A program made the translations under genes and the position numbers. Shown here piece by piece: positions 33,987-46,077 of a DNA stretch of 64,000 nt. Source of the DNA: Larix kaempferi (lineage: Eukaryota > Streptophyta > Pinopsida > Pinales > Pinaceae); assembly GCA_027924585.1 (NCBI GenBank), contig BSBM01000904.1, positions 22,839,001 through 22,903,000 of the forward strand, read 5' to 3'. The notes below the pieces were generated by a model, which searched no databases, was not told the origin of the DNA, and saw nothing but the letters and a program-made list of their open reading frames with translations. The first letter of the stretch is position 1. The number at the start of each line of letters is the position of its first letter.

Positions 33987-36531
33987 TGTTATCAGCTATT
34001 TTGTACAATAGCTGAATTTCTTGTGAGCCGCCAGTTTCATGAACATGTTCAATGTTCATCATCAGTGTTCAAAAGTTCGGAAGTCATTTTCAGGGCAATT
34101 TTGCCCCATTTGTAATAACTGCATGTTCATACCCCCATGGGGAAATTGTAAAAAGTTGGTCTAAACGGGGTCCTTTTATAAAAGACTCGACTATCCTTAG
34201 GTTTAACTGTCAGGGGGATACTCTAGAGTGTTTTTTCTTTAGCAATTATGCATTGCGCTTCAGTAGTGTATAATTCCTGAGTTTTTCACTCATACCTCCA
34301 AAGCTGGAGTATTTACCATGGTGGTCGAACCTAAAGGTGGTTATTAGAGTCTTGTGTCTAGGATTTTTTTTCCGTGTTAGCCATCTCGATTGAGTCGTAT
34401 GAACATGCACCGGGTCCCCTAGGAGTTTCGTTTCATTCCGGCGAAAATAATTTTTTCCGTAATTTAAACCATTTTTTAATGGTTTAAATGGAATTTTTCA
34501 ATGTGATAAAAACCTCATCTGTAGGCGGAATTTGGCATGGGGAGGTTCGTTTTGACGCTCAGAGCATCCTCTTTACCTTGGTGCCCTTTCTCTCCGGATT
34601 CCAGGTAGCTACGTCGCCTCTGGAGGCGGTTTTCGCTAAAAATGCATCATTTTGACATTTAATTGCCAGAGAAAAAAAAAAAATGCACCATGGCCAAAAA
34701 AATCAAGTCAAAAAAGTATTTTTTAACTATCGAAAAGGTGGGGCATATGATTCAATAAGGAAGGCGATCATGATAAAGGGAGAAGTCATATGTTATAAAA
34801 GTCAAAATTGAAAAATTTGATTAAATTTTAGCGTGGGCCTCCCTCTTCACATGGGCATCAATTTGTAAGGTCTTAGTGAAGGTTCCAATCACCACCGAAT
34901 AAATCAATGAGGAGGGTGACCACTTATAAGATATAAATCACATGTTTTAAATAACCTTTGGATAGTGAATTGTTTAGAGGAGAGTAACGTGAGCATGAGG
35001 GATTCACGTGGGCCTCCCTCACGTGGATTAACTCATGCGTGAAGGTTCAATTCGCATGTGTGGTGGGCATTGAAACTTATGGGAGTGGCGCTCCACCTCA
35101 TCCCCCACCAACCTCATGCGCCATTCAAACTCCAAGCTTTCCTTCACGTGAATCTCTCCATAATTTGCTCATGCGCCTACCTCAACCCTAGCTCCATGCC
35201 AATTCGAATGGGTCTCTTGCTCTCTGTATTTTTGTATAAGTATGGGTTTCTTCTCCCATATCAAGGTGGATAATTCTTGCAAAGAAGCTCTGCTCAAAAT
35301 TATTGTAATGCTTTCATGCATATTGTTGAATAAGATTTAGGGTTTGGAGGCTCATCTTGTGTTGTGATTGGATCAATTTTTTTGGTGAATGAGGTGATAC
35401 TGTTCCATACTCTCTTCTTCTTGTCAATATTTGGTTAAATAGTTCATGCTTTAGAGGGCTTATTCAAGCACATAAGATTAAGCATTTGTAGTCTCAAGTT
35501 GCTTGTTTATGTATTTATTTTTAGAGATCAAAGAGTGTATCGTTTTACTAGTTTGTAATTCATGCCTTTCGGTTTCAATCTATAGATTATACATGTTCTA
35601 ACTCCATCTTTTGCAAGCACTTGAGTATTTGTGTTTACAGATCTCCCTAGTTCAAGCAAGTAGGATGTGGAGCTAGTTTGCATCCCTTCCTCTTGAAGCC
35701 AAGCAAAGGATTCAACAAACAATCACCAAGTGGAGATCCAAAAAGCATTTCAAAATTCAAAAGAGCTAAGTTTACTTTTTCTTATCCTCCTCTTCAAATA
35801 CAAATTCAAATCTCTCTCGGTTACCATAAGCGAAACTCAATCTTAAAGGTTCTTATCTCTCTTGTTTTCACTTTTTCATAAAGAGTGCAATTTTTCCTAA
35901 GTTCATCATTATTCAAGTTTGCACTTCTTTTGCTAAAGCAGATCAAAGTTTCATAGCTCTTGATCCATTTCAATTCTCTAGATCTATTGGTCGCAAGCTT
36001 ATATTTTCAAGATCTAGTCTTTGTTTGATTTCTTTAAAAGTTTGTAAATGCATATATTTTTTACTTGTCTAATTGTCTTCATTGCTTCTTCTTTTCTTCT
36101 ACTTCTAGCTTTCATTGTCTTCTTTTTCATCTCTTGCTTTGCTTCTAGTCTTCTTGCCTTCTCTTGTCTTATTTTATTGTCATTTTTCTCATTTGTTTTC
36201 TCTATTTTGTTGATCATTTTCAGCCTCTCAAAGGTCTGAAATCTGTTTTTTTTTGTCATTTTCAGCCTCTTTTAGAGGTCTGAAATTTCTTGATTTTTGT
36301 GCATTTTTCAACCTCTTTTAGAGGTCTGATTTTTGCACTTTTTTGCTCATTTTAAAGGTTTGATTTTTGTACATTTTTCAAACTCTTTTAGAGGTCTGAT
36401 TTTTGCATTTTTTTGTCAATTTCCAGCCTTCTTTAATGTCTGATTTTTTACTATTTTCACTCTTTTTCCATCCCTCTTTTGACCTTTCATTCTTCTCTTT
36501 TTGCTGTCTTCTTTGTTGACTTTTTCTCACT

Positions 36532-37728
36532 CAAACTTGCAAAAATCGCCGAAAAATCACGACTTTTGAAAAAGTCGCGCATTTTACCCTCTGCCGAAAA
36601 ATCGGCCTATAAAAATCGCGATTTTTTAAAAACCTCGGCGAGTCACGACTTTTTCCAAAAGTTGGCGACTTTTTCGAAAAAAGCGCAGGTCGACAGAAAA
36701 AATTGCCGAGGCTTTTTCACAGTTTTAAAAACTCGGGTTTTTTTTATAAATTTGATGAGTTGTGTACATGTACAAGTGACATTCTCTTTATCTTTCATTT
36801 TCCATCCTTTTACTTAAATTTTGAACATTACCATTAATTGTTTCAGGATGTTTGAGAGTGGTTCCAACCTCATCAGACTTCATATGCAAAAAGTAGGATT
36901 TTAAATCCATTTAGAATTCAACAGACTTAATGGTTTTCAGGATTCCAACATTTCCAATGGATTCTATCATGTATGTGGGTAAGGGATTGGAATTTAATGA
37001 AGCACATCAAACTCTCTATGTACTTTGATGTTGGTGGTGTCGATCATGATTGTTAAAGTTGTTGGAATTCCACTGTCATGACCTTAATAAAAAATGTACC
37101 CTCCAGTCAAGCAAAAATCACTTATTAAGCATGGGAAGCTCTTTCTACCTTATTTTAACGCTTGGATTAAGAAGTTTGAACAAAATTGTAGGGTGTTAAT
37201 TGATGTCCTTGGAGGATCAACTTCGAGATTGGAGGCAGAGGCAAGCTCTAGAGCCTAGAGGTGGGGGAACATGGTGCTATTGATGAATATGATCTCAACA
37301 TAAACAATGATTTTGATGATTATGTTTTTTCCATTTTGATTTAGATATGTATTGCACTTGGTGCCATTTTGATAATATTTTGTCTCTAATGGTTTGGAAT
37401 CATAGCTTGGAATCTTTAATATATTTTTTTTCATTAAAATTGTAAAATTTTATGTATTTTTTAACAGTCCGAGTCATTGAAATCAAACCACTCCGAGTTA
37501 TTTGCATACACTACATCTATATATTAATGATTTCTTCATATTTATGTTCCAATGTGTTTATCTGATGTTATTGTTGCGTTATATGTTTAAAATTCTGAAG
37601 AAAAAAAATGAATGTATTTTGTATTTTTTAATGTTTGCCGATTTTTCCGATTTTTTCGCCAATGTTGCCGAGAAGTTGTATTCGGGACCCTTGTCGACTT
37701 TTTGCCGATGCCGACTTTTTCAACATTG
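36532..37728 (+). mobile_element. Non-autonomous hAT element, copy 1
   Basis: 1197 bp flanked by the perfect 8-bp duplication TTCTCACT (36524-36531 and 37729-37736). The ends are CAAACTTGCAAAAATCGCCG and, at the right, CCGACTTTTTCAACATTG. Both ends are full of GTCG/CGAC words. The middle holds a broken piece of a transposase C terminus (about 37080-37330), so it is a deletion derivative of an autonomous hAT. The second copy is at 51468-52665 in reverse. No intact ORF. Confidence 0.88.
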
Positions 37729-38443
37729 TTCTCACTCATTTTGGGTCTTTTTTCTCCACTATCTTGATAGTCTTCTTCTCCATTTCTAGTTTTGCATTTA
37801 GCTTCAATTTTCATACTTGGATTAATTTGCTCACTTAGATTAACACTTGCATGCTAGTTTGGTATTGAAGCATTTAAGACTTGTAATTGCATCTAGTTCC
37901 ATTTGCTTAGCTTGCATTTTAGTTTCAAGTTTCAAGTTTGCATTTAGTTTGAATTTTTAGTCATAGATCTTAGTTGCATTAGATTTTGACTAATCTTATA
38001 ACTAGCCTTTGTTTGAGAGCTCTTATGCATAGGTGAACAAGAAGATCAAAACAAGTAAAGAGCCCAAAGGCTAATAGCAAGCAAACAAGCAATAAAAAGC
38101 TCCTTGAAAAGCACTTCCCCATTCTTCATTCCCCCATCCTATTGTGCTTTCAAGTGAAAAAGACAAAAAACCAAAAATATTGTAACAACTTAATAAAAGA
38201 GCAAGTGGGATTGCGGCTCCCACACCCCACTTCCCCCATTTGGGGGAAGCTTGTAGTGTTGTTTGTTACTTTTTCATATTAGCTTAGTTTTACTTCCGCG
38301 TTAGTTAGTTTCATCTTTTGCAAATAGCTTAGATCTTTGATATACTCCTAGATTAGTTTCCATTTGATAAATTGTTAGAGATTGTTAGATGTTGATTTTG
38401 CTTTTTTGATATAAAATTGTTAAAACTAAAAAGAATCCAAAAT

Positions 38444-38671
38444 CTCTTGAATCTCACCAAAAGGTGGATCAAGAATGCTCTCTGTCGGAGAGTTTAGTTT
38501 ACTTGTTTTTTTGCTTAAAGTTTTTAATAACCCCCTTGCTTTCCCGAGTACGGTCTCAGACCTGAAAGAGACTCTTGGGTAGATTAGATTTCATTTTCAA
38601 TATTTTTGCATCTCATAAATCTCTTGAATCTCGCCATAAGGCGGATCAAGAGTGCTCTCTGTCGGAGAGTT
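38444..38671 (+). other. Two tandem double-hairpin motifs in LTR-C
   Basis: Counterparts of 5152-5302. Motif 1 (38444-38492) has inner stem CACC/GGTG and motif 2 (38621-38669) has CGCC/GGCG around ATAA. Both are followed by CTCTC-TGTCG-GAGAG. The outer CTCTTGA/TCAAGAG stem is kept, with one mismatch in motif 1. The inner stems differ from LTR-A but remain paired. Confidence 0.65.
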
Positions 38672-39624
38672 TCTACAATGGTTATTGTTTCAAACACATA
38701 ATAAAATTGGAATTTACTATTTTCTATACTGCGTATGCTCTACCCATTCCTAGGATACTCAGAAACAGTATAGACTTCTCAATTTTTCACACTTAATCCA
38801 ATTTCAACCATAATAAAACACTCTCCTGCAAAACCAACGAAAATCCGTCGTTGATCGTCAATACTCGAACGTGGGCGAATTCTGCCTGGGGACGCTGGAT
38901 CACTGTACTTAGATCTTGGGGGCACCGTTAGACTACATCCCTGGTTGGTGTAGTGTTGAACACGCTCTTGAGACTTTGGCAGCCAACATGTCCTTGTATG
39001 GAGCCACTTAGAGTATTTTCCGGACGCATTTCCAGTACCGAAAGGTATATCTTGGAGATATCCCTCACCCCTAATAATCAACTCACCATTCAAAATTTAC
39101 AATAAAATTTACAAAGAGCACTTGCAAAACGATCTCAAACACATGAACACTTGTATTCAGCATCCCAAGCACTCAAATACATTGACTCCATAAGGCACTG
39201 GTCCTTCAAACACATCTTTTATTTGCTTATTATCTATCTGGAGTAATTTGCTTTACTTGTTAAATCATATTATGATGTGGATGCTTCGTATTTGAATTGT
39301 TAATTTATCAAGTGGTTGTGTATCTTACCATTTTGCAAATATATCTTTGGAATCTATAATTTGTTATTGTAAATCTTTAAAAAACTCCTAAAACAACACC
39401 CATCTGCATCATAGACCTTTAAAACACCTTTAAAAACAGAAGAGCCTTAGTAACTCTTTGTAGGGTCTACCCCCCGTGGCTTCGTTAGGAGTTTGCATAA
39501 ACGGAGGAGTCCGGATCAGGTGATAGCACCTAACTCTTTGCTTGCCCCCAAGGCCACACCTTTCCCACTTGGGAAACAGCTTTCGAAAGATTTATGCTGC
39601 TGGTGTGCAGTACGGGGGGCAACA

Positions 39625-40850
39625 GCACCCTTGGGGGCAAGTCTCAAGTCAGGGCTGTCACCTGATTTTGTCTCCTCTATGTAGGCTAACTCCTAACGAA
39701 GCCAAGGGGGATAGTCCCTACAGAATATTTCTAAGGTTGTTTAAGTGTTTCTAGAAACTTAATTAGATGGGTGTTTCTAGGAGTTAAAAAAAGTGTGATC
39801 TTACTGTCCAAGTTTATGCAAAAGAAATTAAGAATAACAACATGAAATTAACTCATTGACATGATGAAAGCTTAAACAAAAGATATAACAAATACGATAC
39901 CAGTTCCTTGGAGTCAAAAATATGAAGTTAAATGTTGTTGCTAAATAAGAAATGTTTTGCAATGCTCTTGTTCAGTTTTAGACTTATTAATGGTGGATTT
40001 AATTAAGGGAAAAGAGGGAGCTCCAGATATACCGCGAGGTACAAGGAGTAATGTCTGGAAATCAAACAAAGGTGGCTCCTCATGAAGACGTGTGGGATGG
40101 AACAGAGTCTCAAGGCGATGCTCAACACTACACCAACAAGGATGTAGTCTAACGGATCCCCGAGGTCACTTTCTAGTGGTTCCCGCTTCTTCTAAGAAAT
40201 TTGCCCACACAATGTTTTATTATCGAGTGTCGGATTTTCACTATGTTAAGGGTTGTTAATTTTATTAATGTGCGTCATTTAATTAGATGTGAAAATTTAA
40301 GAAGTTGTTGCAACTCTTTTATGATTTCCCAAGGACTAGGCCAATGCTTGCAAAGGGAAAGAGCATACTTCGAGTAAACAGCAAAATGTTTATTCCGATT
40401 GTTAGTGCTTGAAATTGAAATGCCAAACAATGAACATGCAAAAAGGGAAATATATTGATCACCAATATTATGTGTCACTTTCTGATCAACCACCACTAAT
40501 CGGCAGTTCCTTTAGGTAGTGGTGAGAGCATACTTCGAGGCAACAAATCTGGCTTTATTTCTACTTGCGAAAATGAAAGAAAATGAAATTAAACAATTAA
40601 ATTATACAACCTGCATGAAATGTGATTGTGTGCTCGTGTTGTGAAATAAATAAAAAAATGTTAGAAAAAACTACTCCACTAAACATACTGCAAATCCCCC
40701 CGGGGGGTGGGGTGTGGGCGTTGTGTAGCCCACTTGCTCTCTTTATTAAATTATTTACAAAAGCTCTAAAGAAGTGCCATTTAGTCCATTTAGACTTGGA
40801 TCTAAGGGCTTACAAAGATAGAATTTGAAAGAAATGGTGGAAGAGGGTCT
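39625..40850 (-). repeat. Old reversed A/C-like LTR, second piece
   Basis: Reading the minus strand, this follows LTR-A/LTR-C from close to their 3' end back past the 'cttaataaaagagcaagtgg' region. Landmarks are CCTAACGAAGCCAAGGGGG at about 39695, 'aacactacaccaacaaggatg' at about 40120 and the CCCCC…TTTATTAAA region near 40700. It joins 33925-33986 across the LTR-C insertion. The far end is lost; 40850-41048 has no recognisable content. Confidence 0.65.
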
Positions 40851-41048
40851 TTGGAAGCTTAATTTGACAAATTCTGACGAAATTTTGCCAAAGTTTCCTC
40901 CTCTTTTTCCTTGGACCTGCTAAAAACCAGCAAATTTAAAACATCCAAATTAGTGGGTTAAACAAATAAAATACAAAAAAAATTACAAATTCTATACTTT
41001 GAAAATTTTCAGTAAAAATGACTACTTCAAGTATAAAGAATTATGGAT

Positions 41049-42258
41049 CTGTTAGTTTTTGTACCTAGGGAAGTGTTCCCCAAGTGACATTTGCCTAATG
41101 TCACTTAAAAAGGGGAAAATGGTGACCCTCACATTAAATGCACTTAATGAGACTTTATAACATCAAAGTCACTTTTTGATAAATTTAAGTGAGTGAGTGA
41201 AATTATTTATTTATGAGAAATAAATGGAGCATTTAATTTCATCCATTGATCTAAATCAATCTCAACCACTAGATTTAGGAAACCCTAGGGTTTGATCAAA
41301 AAGACATGGAGGCATTTTGATTCATTCTTGAGATGAGAGTGAAGTGAAAGAGAGAAGAGAGAAGAGCTTGGAGAAGGGCACGAATATCGAGGTAGACTGT
41401 AAGGGAAGTTTCCTCTTAACACGATTTTCGAGGCATTAGTTGGGCATTCAATGCATAGTACGGATTCCTAGTTTTATTTTCTTCAGCACGCACACATTCC
41501 AAGGCAGCCATAGTAGCACAGAAATCTAGGTACTGTACAGCAGCATTTAATGTTGTCCATATAGCACAAAAATCGAGGTAGTTGACTTGGCACACATCCC
41601 GAGGTCTGTTGATACAGTAGTCATTATTGGAACGAGTTTCGAGACAATCTGGGCACAAGTTTCGAGGTAAATATGGGCACCATTATCGAGACTATTTGCA
41701 CGCAACCCGAGGTATATTCTGGGCACATTTCCCGAAATACACAACACGATTTTCAAGGACCTTGAGTGGCACAGATTTCGAGAACTGCTGCACACATTTC
41801 AAGGCTGATTTGGGGCACAGATTTCGAGATGATATTTTGCACAGATTTCAAGGAGGACTGTACTTTATAGTCACTGTACCTTCAGCACAGAAATCGAGGT
41901 TGCAGTTTGGCACAGTTTTCAAGTTAAATTGCTGGGTGAAATTTCATGGTAGAGATACGTAAAATTCTGCTGTAAAATTTATGTACTAAGATTTATTGAA
42001 GAAATAAGAATCTCTCTCTCTCTTATTGGTTTTCCCCGTGGGGGTTTTTCCAAGGTACAGTTGCCAAAAATTCTGAGTCTATCTTTTATGGTGTGCATGT
42101 TAAAATTGTTTTTCTGCCTGTTAGTATGATTTTACAGCATGTTTAATTGTTGAAGAAAATTTCATAAGTAACTTTCAGCCTATACAAAACCGGTTGGAAA
42201 TGAAAACCACTGAAATGTTAACATAAACCAGCAAGCAATAAACTCAGAAAAATTTACA
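41049..42258 (+). repeat. 5' LTR of the Copia element
   Basis: The right end is fixed by the PBS at 42259 (…ATTTACA). The left end is inferred from TGTTAGTTTTTG at about 41049; the termini do not form a clear inverted repeat, so the start is uncertain. A TTTATAA promoter-like word lies near 41154. Most of the second half is the motif array described separately. The reading frames on both strands at 41416-41962 arise from this array. Confidence 0.6.
41378..41924 (+). repeat. Irregular array of ~18 GCACAnATTTCGAGG motifs
   Basis: A 15-bp core close to GCACAGATTTCGAGG recurs about 18 times (first 41378-41392, last 41910-41924). Repeat starts are about 20-75 bp apart, mostly 20-45. The linkers are unrelated to each other. 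Only the core is kept, so this is not a simple tandem duplication. Confidence 0.8.
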
Positions 42259-42270
42259 TGGTATCAGAGT
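42259..42270 (+). other. Primer-binding site, tRNA-iMet type
   Basis: TGGTATCAGAGT immediately after the LTR. It matches the usual plant Copia PBS (TGGTATCAGAGC) except for the last base. Confidence 0.9.
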
Positions 42271-42378
42271 GGGGGCAGAAAACAGTGATATTTTTGTAGA
42301 CACAGAAATTTCCAAAACTCAGAAATTTTTAGTATTTTCTTATGTTAGTGAACAGCTCCTTGTTGGGTTGGCTGAAAG

Positions 42379-43497
42379 ATGGCTACGGGACTTAAGGTTG
42401 GAGGATAGGCTAAATGGGACAGTGAACTTTGTGCCATGGAAGGCCAGAATTTTACTGATATTAGAGGAGAATGAACTATGGGAGGAAGTGGATAGGAATA
42501 CTACAGCAAACCTGGTTCAGATTCCCACTGCTACAGATGCAGCAGCACTATCAGTCTTCAACAAGAAGGACTGTAAGGCTAGGAGGATAATCCTTGATGC
42601 AGTTAAAGGCCACATAATCCCTCACATTTCAGGCAAGACTAGGGCACACTTGATGTGGACAGCTTTGACCAGTTTGTATGAGAGTACCAATAAGAACTGA
42701 AAGATGGTTCTCAAGGAGAAACTCAAGAGTATAAAGATGAATGGAGGAGAGGGAGTGACAGCATACCTTACCAGGATACCTGCAGTTCGTGATGAACTGG
42801 CAAGGGTTGGGGAGGTGATATCTGCTACTGAGCTTGTACGTATAGCAGTGAATGGGGCTTCAAAGACCTGGGGTGCATTTATGCAGGCCATAGTGGGTAG
42901 AGAGAACCTACCGTCTTGGGAGAGACTGTGGGATAACTTTGTGTAGGAGGAGACCAAGAGAGGTCTCATACAGGGCAGTTCATCTAAGAATGGGGTAGAT
43001 GAGGAGAACATGGCATTGACAACAAAGGGGAAGAAGAAGATGGGTCCCAAGAAGGGTGGGGCCAAGCAGCAGCAGCAGTAGGGTGGACAGAAGAAGCACT
43101 TGAGTAAAATCAAGTGCTATGGTTGTCAGACGTTTGGGCACTATGCTTCACAGTGTCCAAACAAGGAGAAGAAGAAGGGACAGCAGACAGCAGCCTCAGC
43201 GAGGGTTGATGACTTTGGAGACAGGTTTCAGAGCAAGTTTTCGCTAATTGCTGGACATATTGAGAGAGAGAGAGTCTCTTTAGCCACCAACACAGATATG
43301 GATATGGAGATTGAGCATTCATTGTTGGCAGGCCATCAGGCGAGTCCATCCACCACTAGTACTTGGTACTTTGACAGCAAAGCCTCAAGCCACATGATTG
43401 GAGCTCGAGAGATGTTCTCCGAGCTATCTCAGACAGGTAGAGATGTGGAGGTTGTACTTGGTGACAATACCATTGTTAGAGCAGTTGGTCGGGGGGA
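42379..43497 (+). pseudogene. Copia gag-protease, inactivated
   Basis: The likely start is the ATG at 42379, but an extra base near 42398 shifts the frame just after it. Gag then reads on (LNGTVNFVPWKARILL…) with stops at 42698, 42944 and 43079. The zinc knuckle CYGCQTFGHYASQC (C-x2-C-x4-H-x4-C) is intact. The protease site reads DSKA where the family has DSGA, so the essential Gly is gone. An extra G in the G-run near 43490 shifts the frame before integrase. The stops are TGA where Trp is expected or TAG where Gln is expected. Confidence 0.85.
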
Positions 43498-46077
43498 CCA
43501 TTACATTTCAGAGGGAGTCTATGAGTCCCATGATTCTGAGGGATGTCTTGTATGTCCCTGGGCTGAAGAAGAACCTTGTTTCAGTTTCCACTATTGAGGA
43601 CAGGGGTCTTGGGGTGTGTTTCTCAAATGGGAGAGTGCAGGTTTTCCCCAGGACTACAGGTGTATTTACCCCCATGGACATTGGGGTTAGATGTGGAAAG
43701 TTGTACAAGCTATTGTTTCAGCGGCAGCACGCTCTAGCACACAGCAGCAGCAGTGAGCTATGTGAGCTATGGCATCGGAGGATGGCCCACCTACATCACC
43801 CAGCTCTGAGATTGTTGAGGAGCATGGTTACAGGTTTACCCGAGTTCAACACTGAGCAGAGTGATGTGTGCAGGGGGTGTGCTTTGGGAAAGTACACCAA
43901 GACTGCTTTTCCAAGCAGTGACACGAGAGCAGCAGGAGTGCTTGACTTGATCCATTCTGATATTTGCGGTCCTATGTCATCGGTCTCTTTGACTGGTTTT
44001 GAGTACTACATCATCTTCATTGATGACTACTCCAGGAAGACCTGGATCTACTTCTTGAGGAGCAAGAAGCCACACCTAGTTTTGAGTGTCTTCCAAGGGT
44101 TCAAAGCCCTTGTGGAGAAGCAGGCAGGGAGGAAGATTCGGATGTTGAGATCGGACAATGGGGGTGAGTATAGCTCCAAGGAGTTCGATGCTTTTTGCAG
44201 ACAGGAGGGTATACAGAGACAGCTGACAGTTCCCTACACTCCTGTGCAGAATGGAGTAGCGAAGAGGAAGAACAGGTCGATTGTGGGAGCAGCGAGAGCG
44301 ATGCTTCATGATCAGGGGTTACCGTTCTTTCTATGGGCAGAGGCATGCAGCACTGCATTGTATCTGCAGAACAGGAGTCCTCACCGTGCTTTGGGGAGGA
44401 AGACTCCAGAAGAGATGTACATAGGCAAGAAGCCTGAGGTGAGCCACTTTCGTATCTTTGGTTCTTTGACTTACTCTCACGTCCCTTCTAAGAAGAGGAC
44501 GAAGTTTGAGCCCACTGCAGAGAGAGGCATATTTGTGGGATATGACGAGACTTTGAAGGCCTACCGGCTTTACCTACCTGGCCGAAAGAGAGTTGTTGTT
44601 AGGCGGGAGGTGAAGTTTGATGAGGAGAGGGCCTTCAGGAAGTCGAGAGAGATAGAGCAGCGGGAGCCACCAACTCCCACACCTCAGTTTACACAGGCTT
44701 CTTCGATACAGGTATCAGGTCCATAGGTTTCCGGAGTGACTAGATCACAGAGTACAAGTACAGCTTCTACAGGTTCAGTGGTTCAAGTGACAGGTACTTC
44801 AGGGACAGGTACAGGTTCAGGTTCACAAGTTACAGGTTCTTCAGAGACTGGTTCATCAGTCACTGGTCCTCGGGGTGTTGGACCTTCTGCTTCTAGGAGT
44901 TCCTCAGATGAGGATAGACCAGTATGGGAGGAGCCTTCAAGGAAGAGGAAGCCTACATGGATTCAAGACACCTTGAAGGAAGCAGAGGCATTTGGTAGAC
45001 CCCAGGAGGAGATCAGGACAGTAGTGATGCCAGACAGATTGGGGATGGCTCTTGTTGCGAGTCTTCGTGACTCTCGACCTTCCACATTTGAGGAGGCTTC
45101 TCAGCATCAGGTATGGAGAGATGCCATGATGGAAGAGTACCATTCCATCATGAAGAATGATGCTTGGGAGATAGTGCCGAGACCTGAGGGGAAGCCAGTG
45201 GTGACTTCCAAGTGGTTTTACAAGATAAAGCATGCTGCAGATGGCAGTGTGGATAAGTACAAGGCTCAGTTTGTGGCTTGGAGGTTTTCACAGGTTGAGG
45301 GAGTTGACTATGATGAGACTTTTGCGCCAGTTGCTCGGTATTCTTGCATCAGAGCAGTGATATCTATAGCAGCAGAGATGGGTTGGAAGATCCACCAGAT
45401 GGAGGTGAAGACCGCATTTCTCAATGGTCTTTTGCAGGAGGAGGTGTACTTAGAGCAGCCACAAGGATTCGAGATTCATGGGAGAGATTCTCATGTGTGC
45501 AAGCTGGGGAAAGCCTTGTACGGACTAAAGCAAGCTCCTAGAGCTTGATACTCCAGGATCGATACATACTTGACTTCGATGGGCTTTCAGAAGAGTGAGG
45601 CTGATCCCAACCTTTACTACATTGTGGTTGGTGGAGATCCTCTCATTCTTCTGTTATATGTTGATGACTTGTTTATCACTGGAGAGGAGCGTCTCATTGC
45701 ACATTGCAAGAGAGACCTTGCAGCTGAGTATGAGATGACTGATATTGGGCTGATGCATTACTATTTGGGGATGGAGGTTTGGCAAGAGCCTGGACATATT
45801 TTCCTGGGATAGGGGAAGTATGCAGTTGATATTCTGAAGAGATTTCGGATGGAGAACTGCAGGCCTATGTCTACACCTATGATCACCAACTGGAAGCAAC
45901 TTCATGCTTCTGAGGGTAAGTTGGTGCATCCTACACTTTACCGTCAGCTCGTTGGATCATTGATGTATCTAGTCAACACCAGGCCAGACTTGTGTTTTGT
46001 AGTGAACACTCTTAGCCAGTTCATGGTGGAGCCTAGGAGTGTACATTGGACTGCCACAAAACATGTGCTGAGATACC
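43498..46077 (+). pseudogene. Copia integrase-RT-RNase H, inactivated and truncated
   Basis: One frame runs from GAG-pre-integrase (…LWHRRMAHLHHPAL…CRGCALGK) through integrase (HSD, SDN) to RT (RVT_2: 'WKIHQMEVKTAFLNG', YVDD in LLLYVDDLF) and into RNase H ('TRPDLCFVVNTLSQF'). The third integrase catalytic residue is Lys (codon 44262) where the family has Glu in NGVAERKN. Stops interrupt at 44724 (TAG), 45546 (TGA) and 45810 (TAG). The last residues of RNase H are replaced by LTR-B from 46078. Confidence 0.9.

Larger units (their letters stand above)
33987..39624 (+). mobile_element. Solo LTR-C
   Basis: It begins TGTTATCAGC and ends GGGGCAACA. It is about 4.43 kb once the 1.2-kb hAT insertion and its TSD are subtracted. 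The flanks GCGCC (33982-33986) and GCACC (39625-39629) agree at 4 of 5 positions, consistent with an aged TSD. The start resembles LTR-A (GAGCCGCCAGT) and the last ~200 bp closely follow the LTR-A end (the 'ggcttcgttaggagtt' region). No PBS follows. Inside are a TATAAG box near 35233, an AATAAA near 38190 and double hairpins at 38444-38671. Two T-rich or rearranged sections have no genes. Confidence 0.82.
41049..46077 (+). mobile_element. Ty1/Copia element, 3' end missing
   Basis: 5' LTR, tRNA-iMet PBS and Gag, protease, integrase, RT and partial RNase H in Copia order (integrase before RT). At 46077 the coding sequence stops in mid-RNase H where an LTR-B begins. The 3' LTR is not in the window. 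It carries six in-frame stops, at least two frameshifts and altered catalytic residues, so it is inactive. Confidence 0.88.

Noticed and set aside
36014-36259. Lys-rich 81-codon minus-strand frame
   Set aside because: It mirrors a T/C-rich low-complexity tract in LTR-C.
41378-41924. CRISPR-like repeat-spacer array
   Set aside because: Repeats are short and degenerate, spacing is irregular, there are no cas genes, and it lies in a plant Copia LTR.
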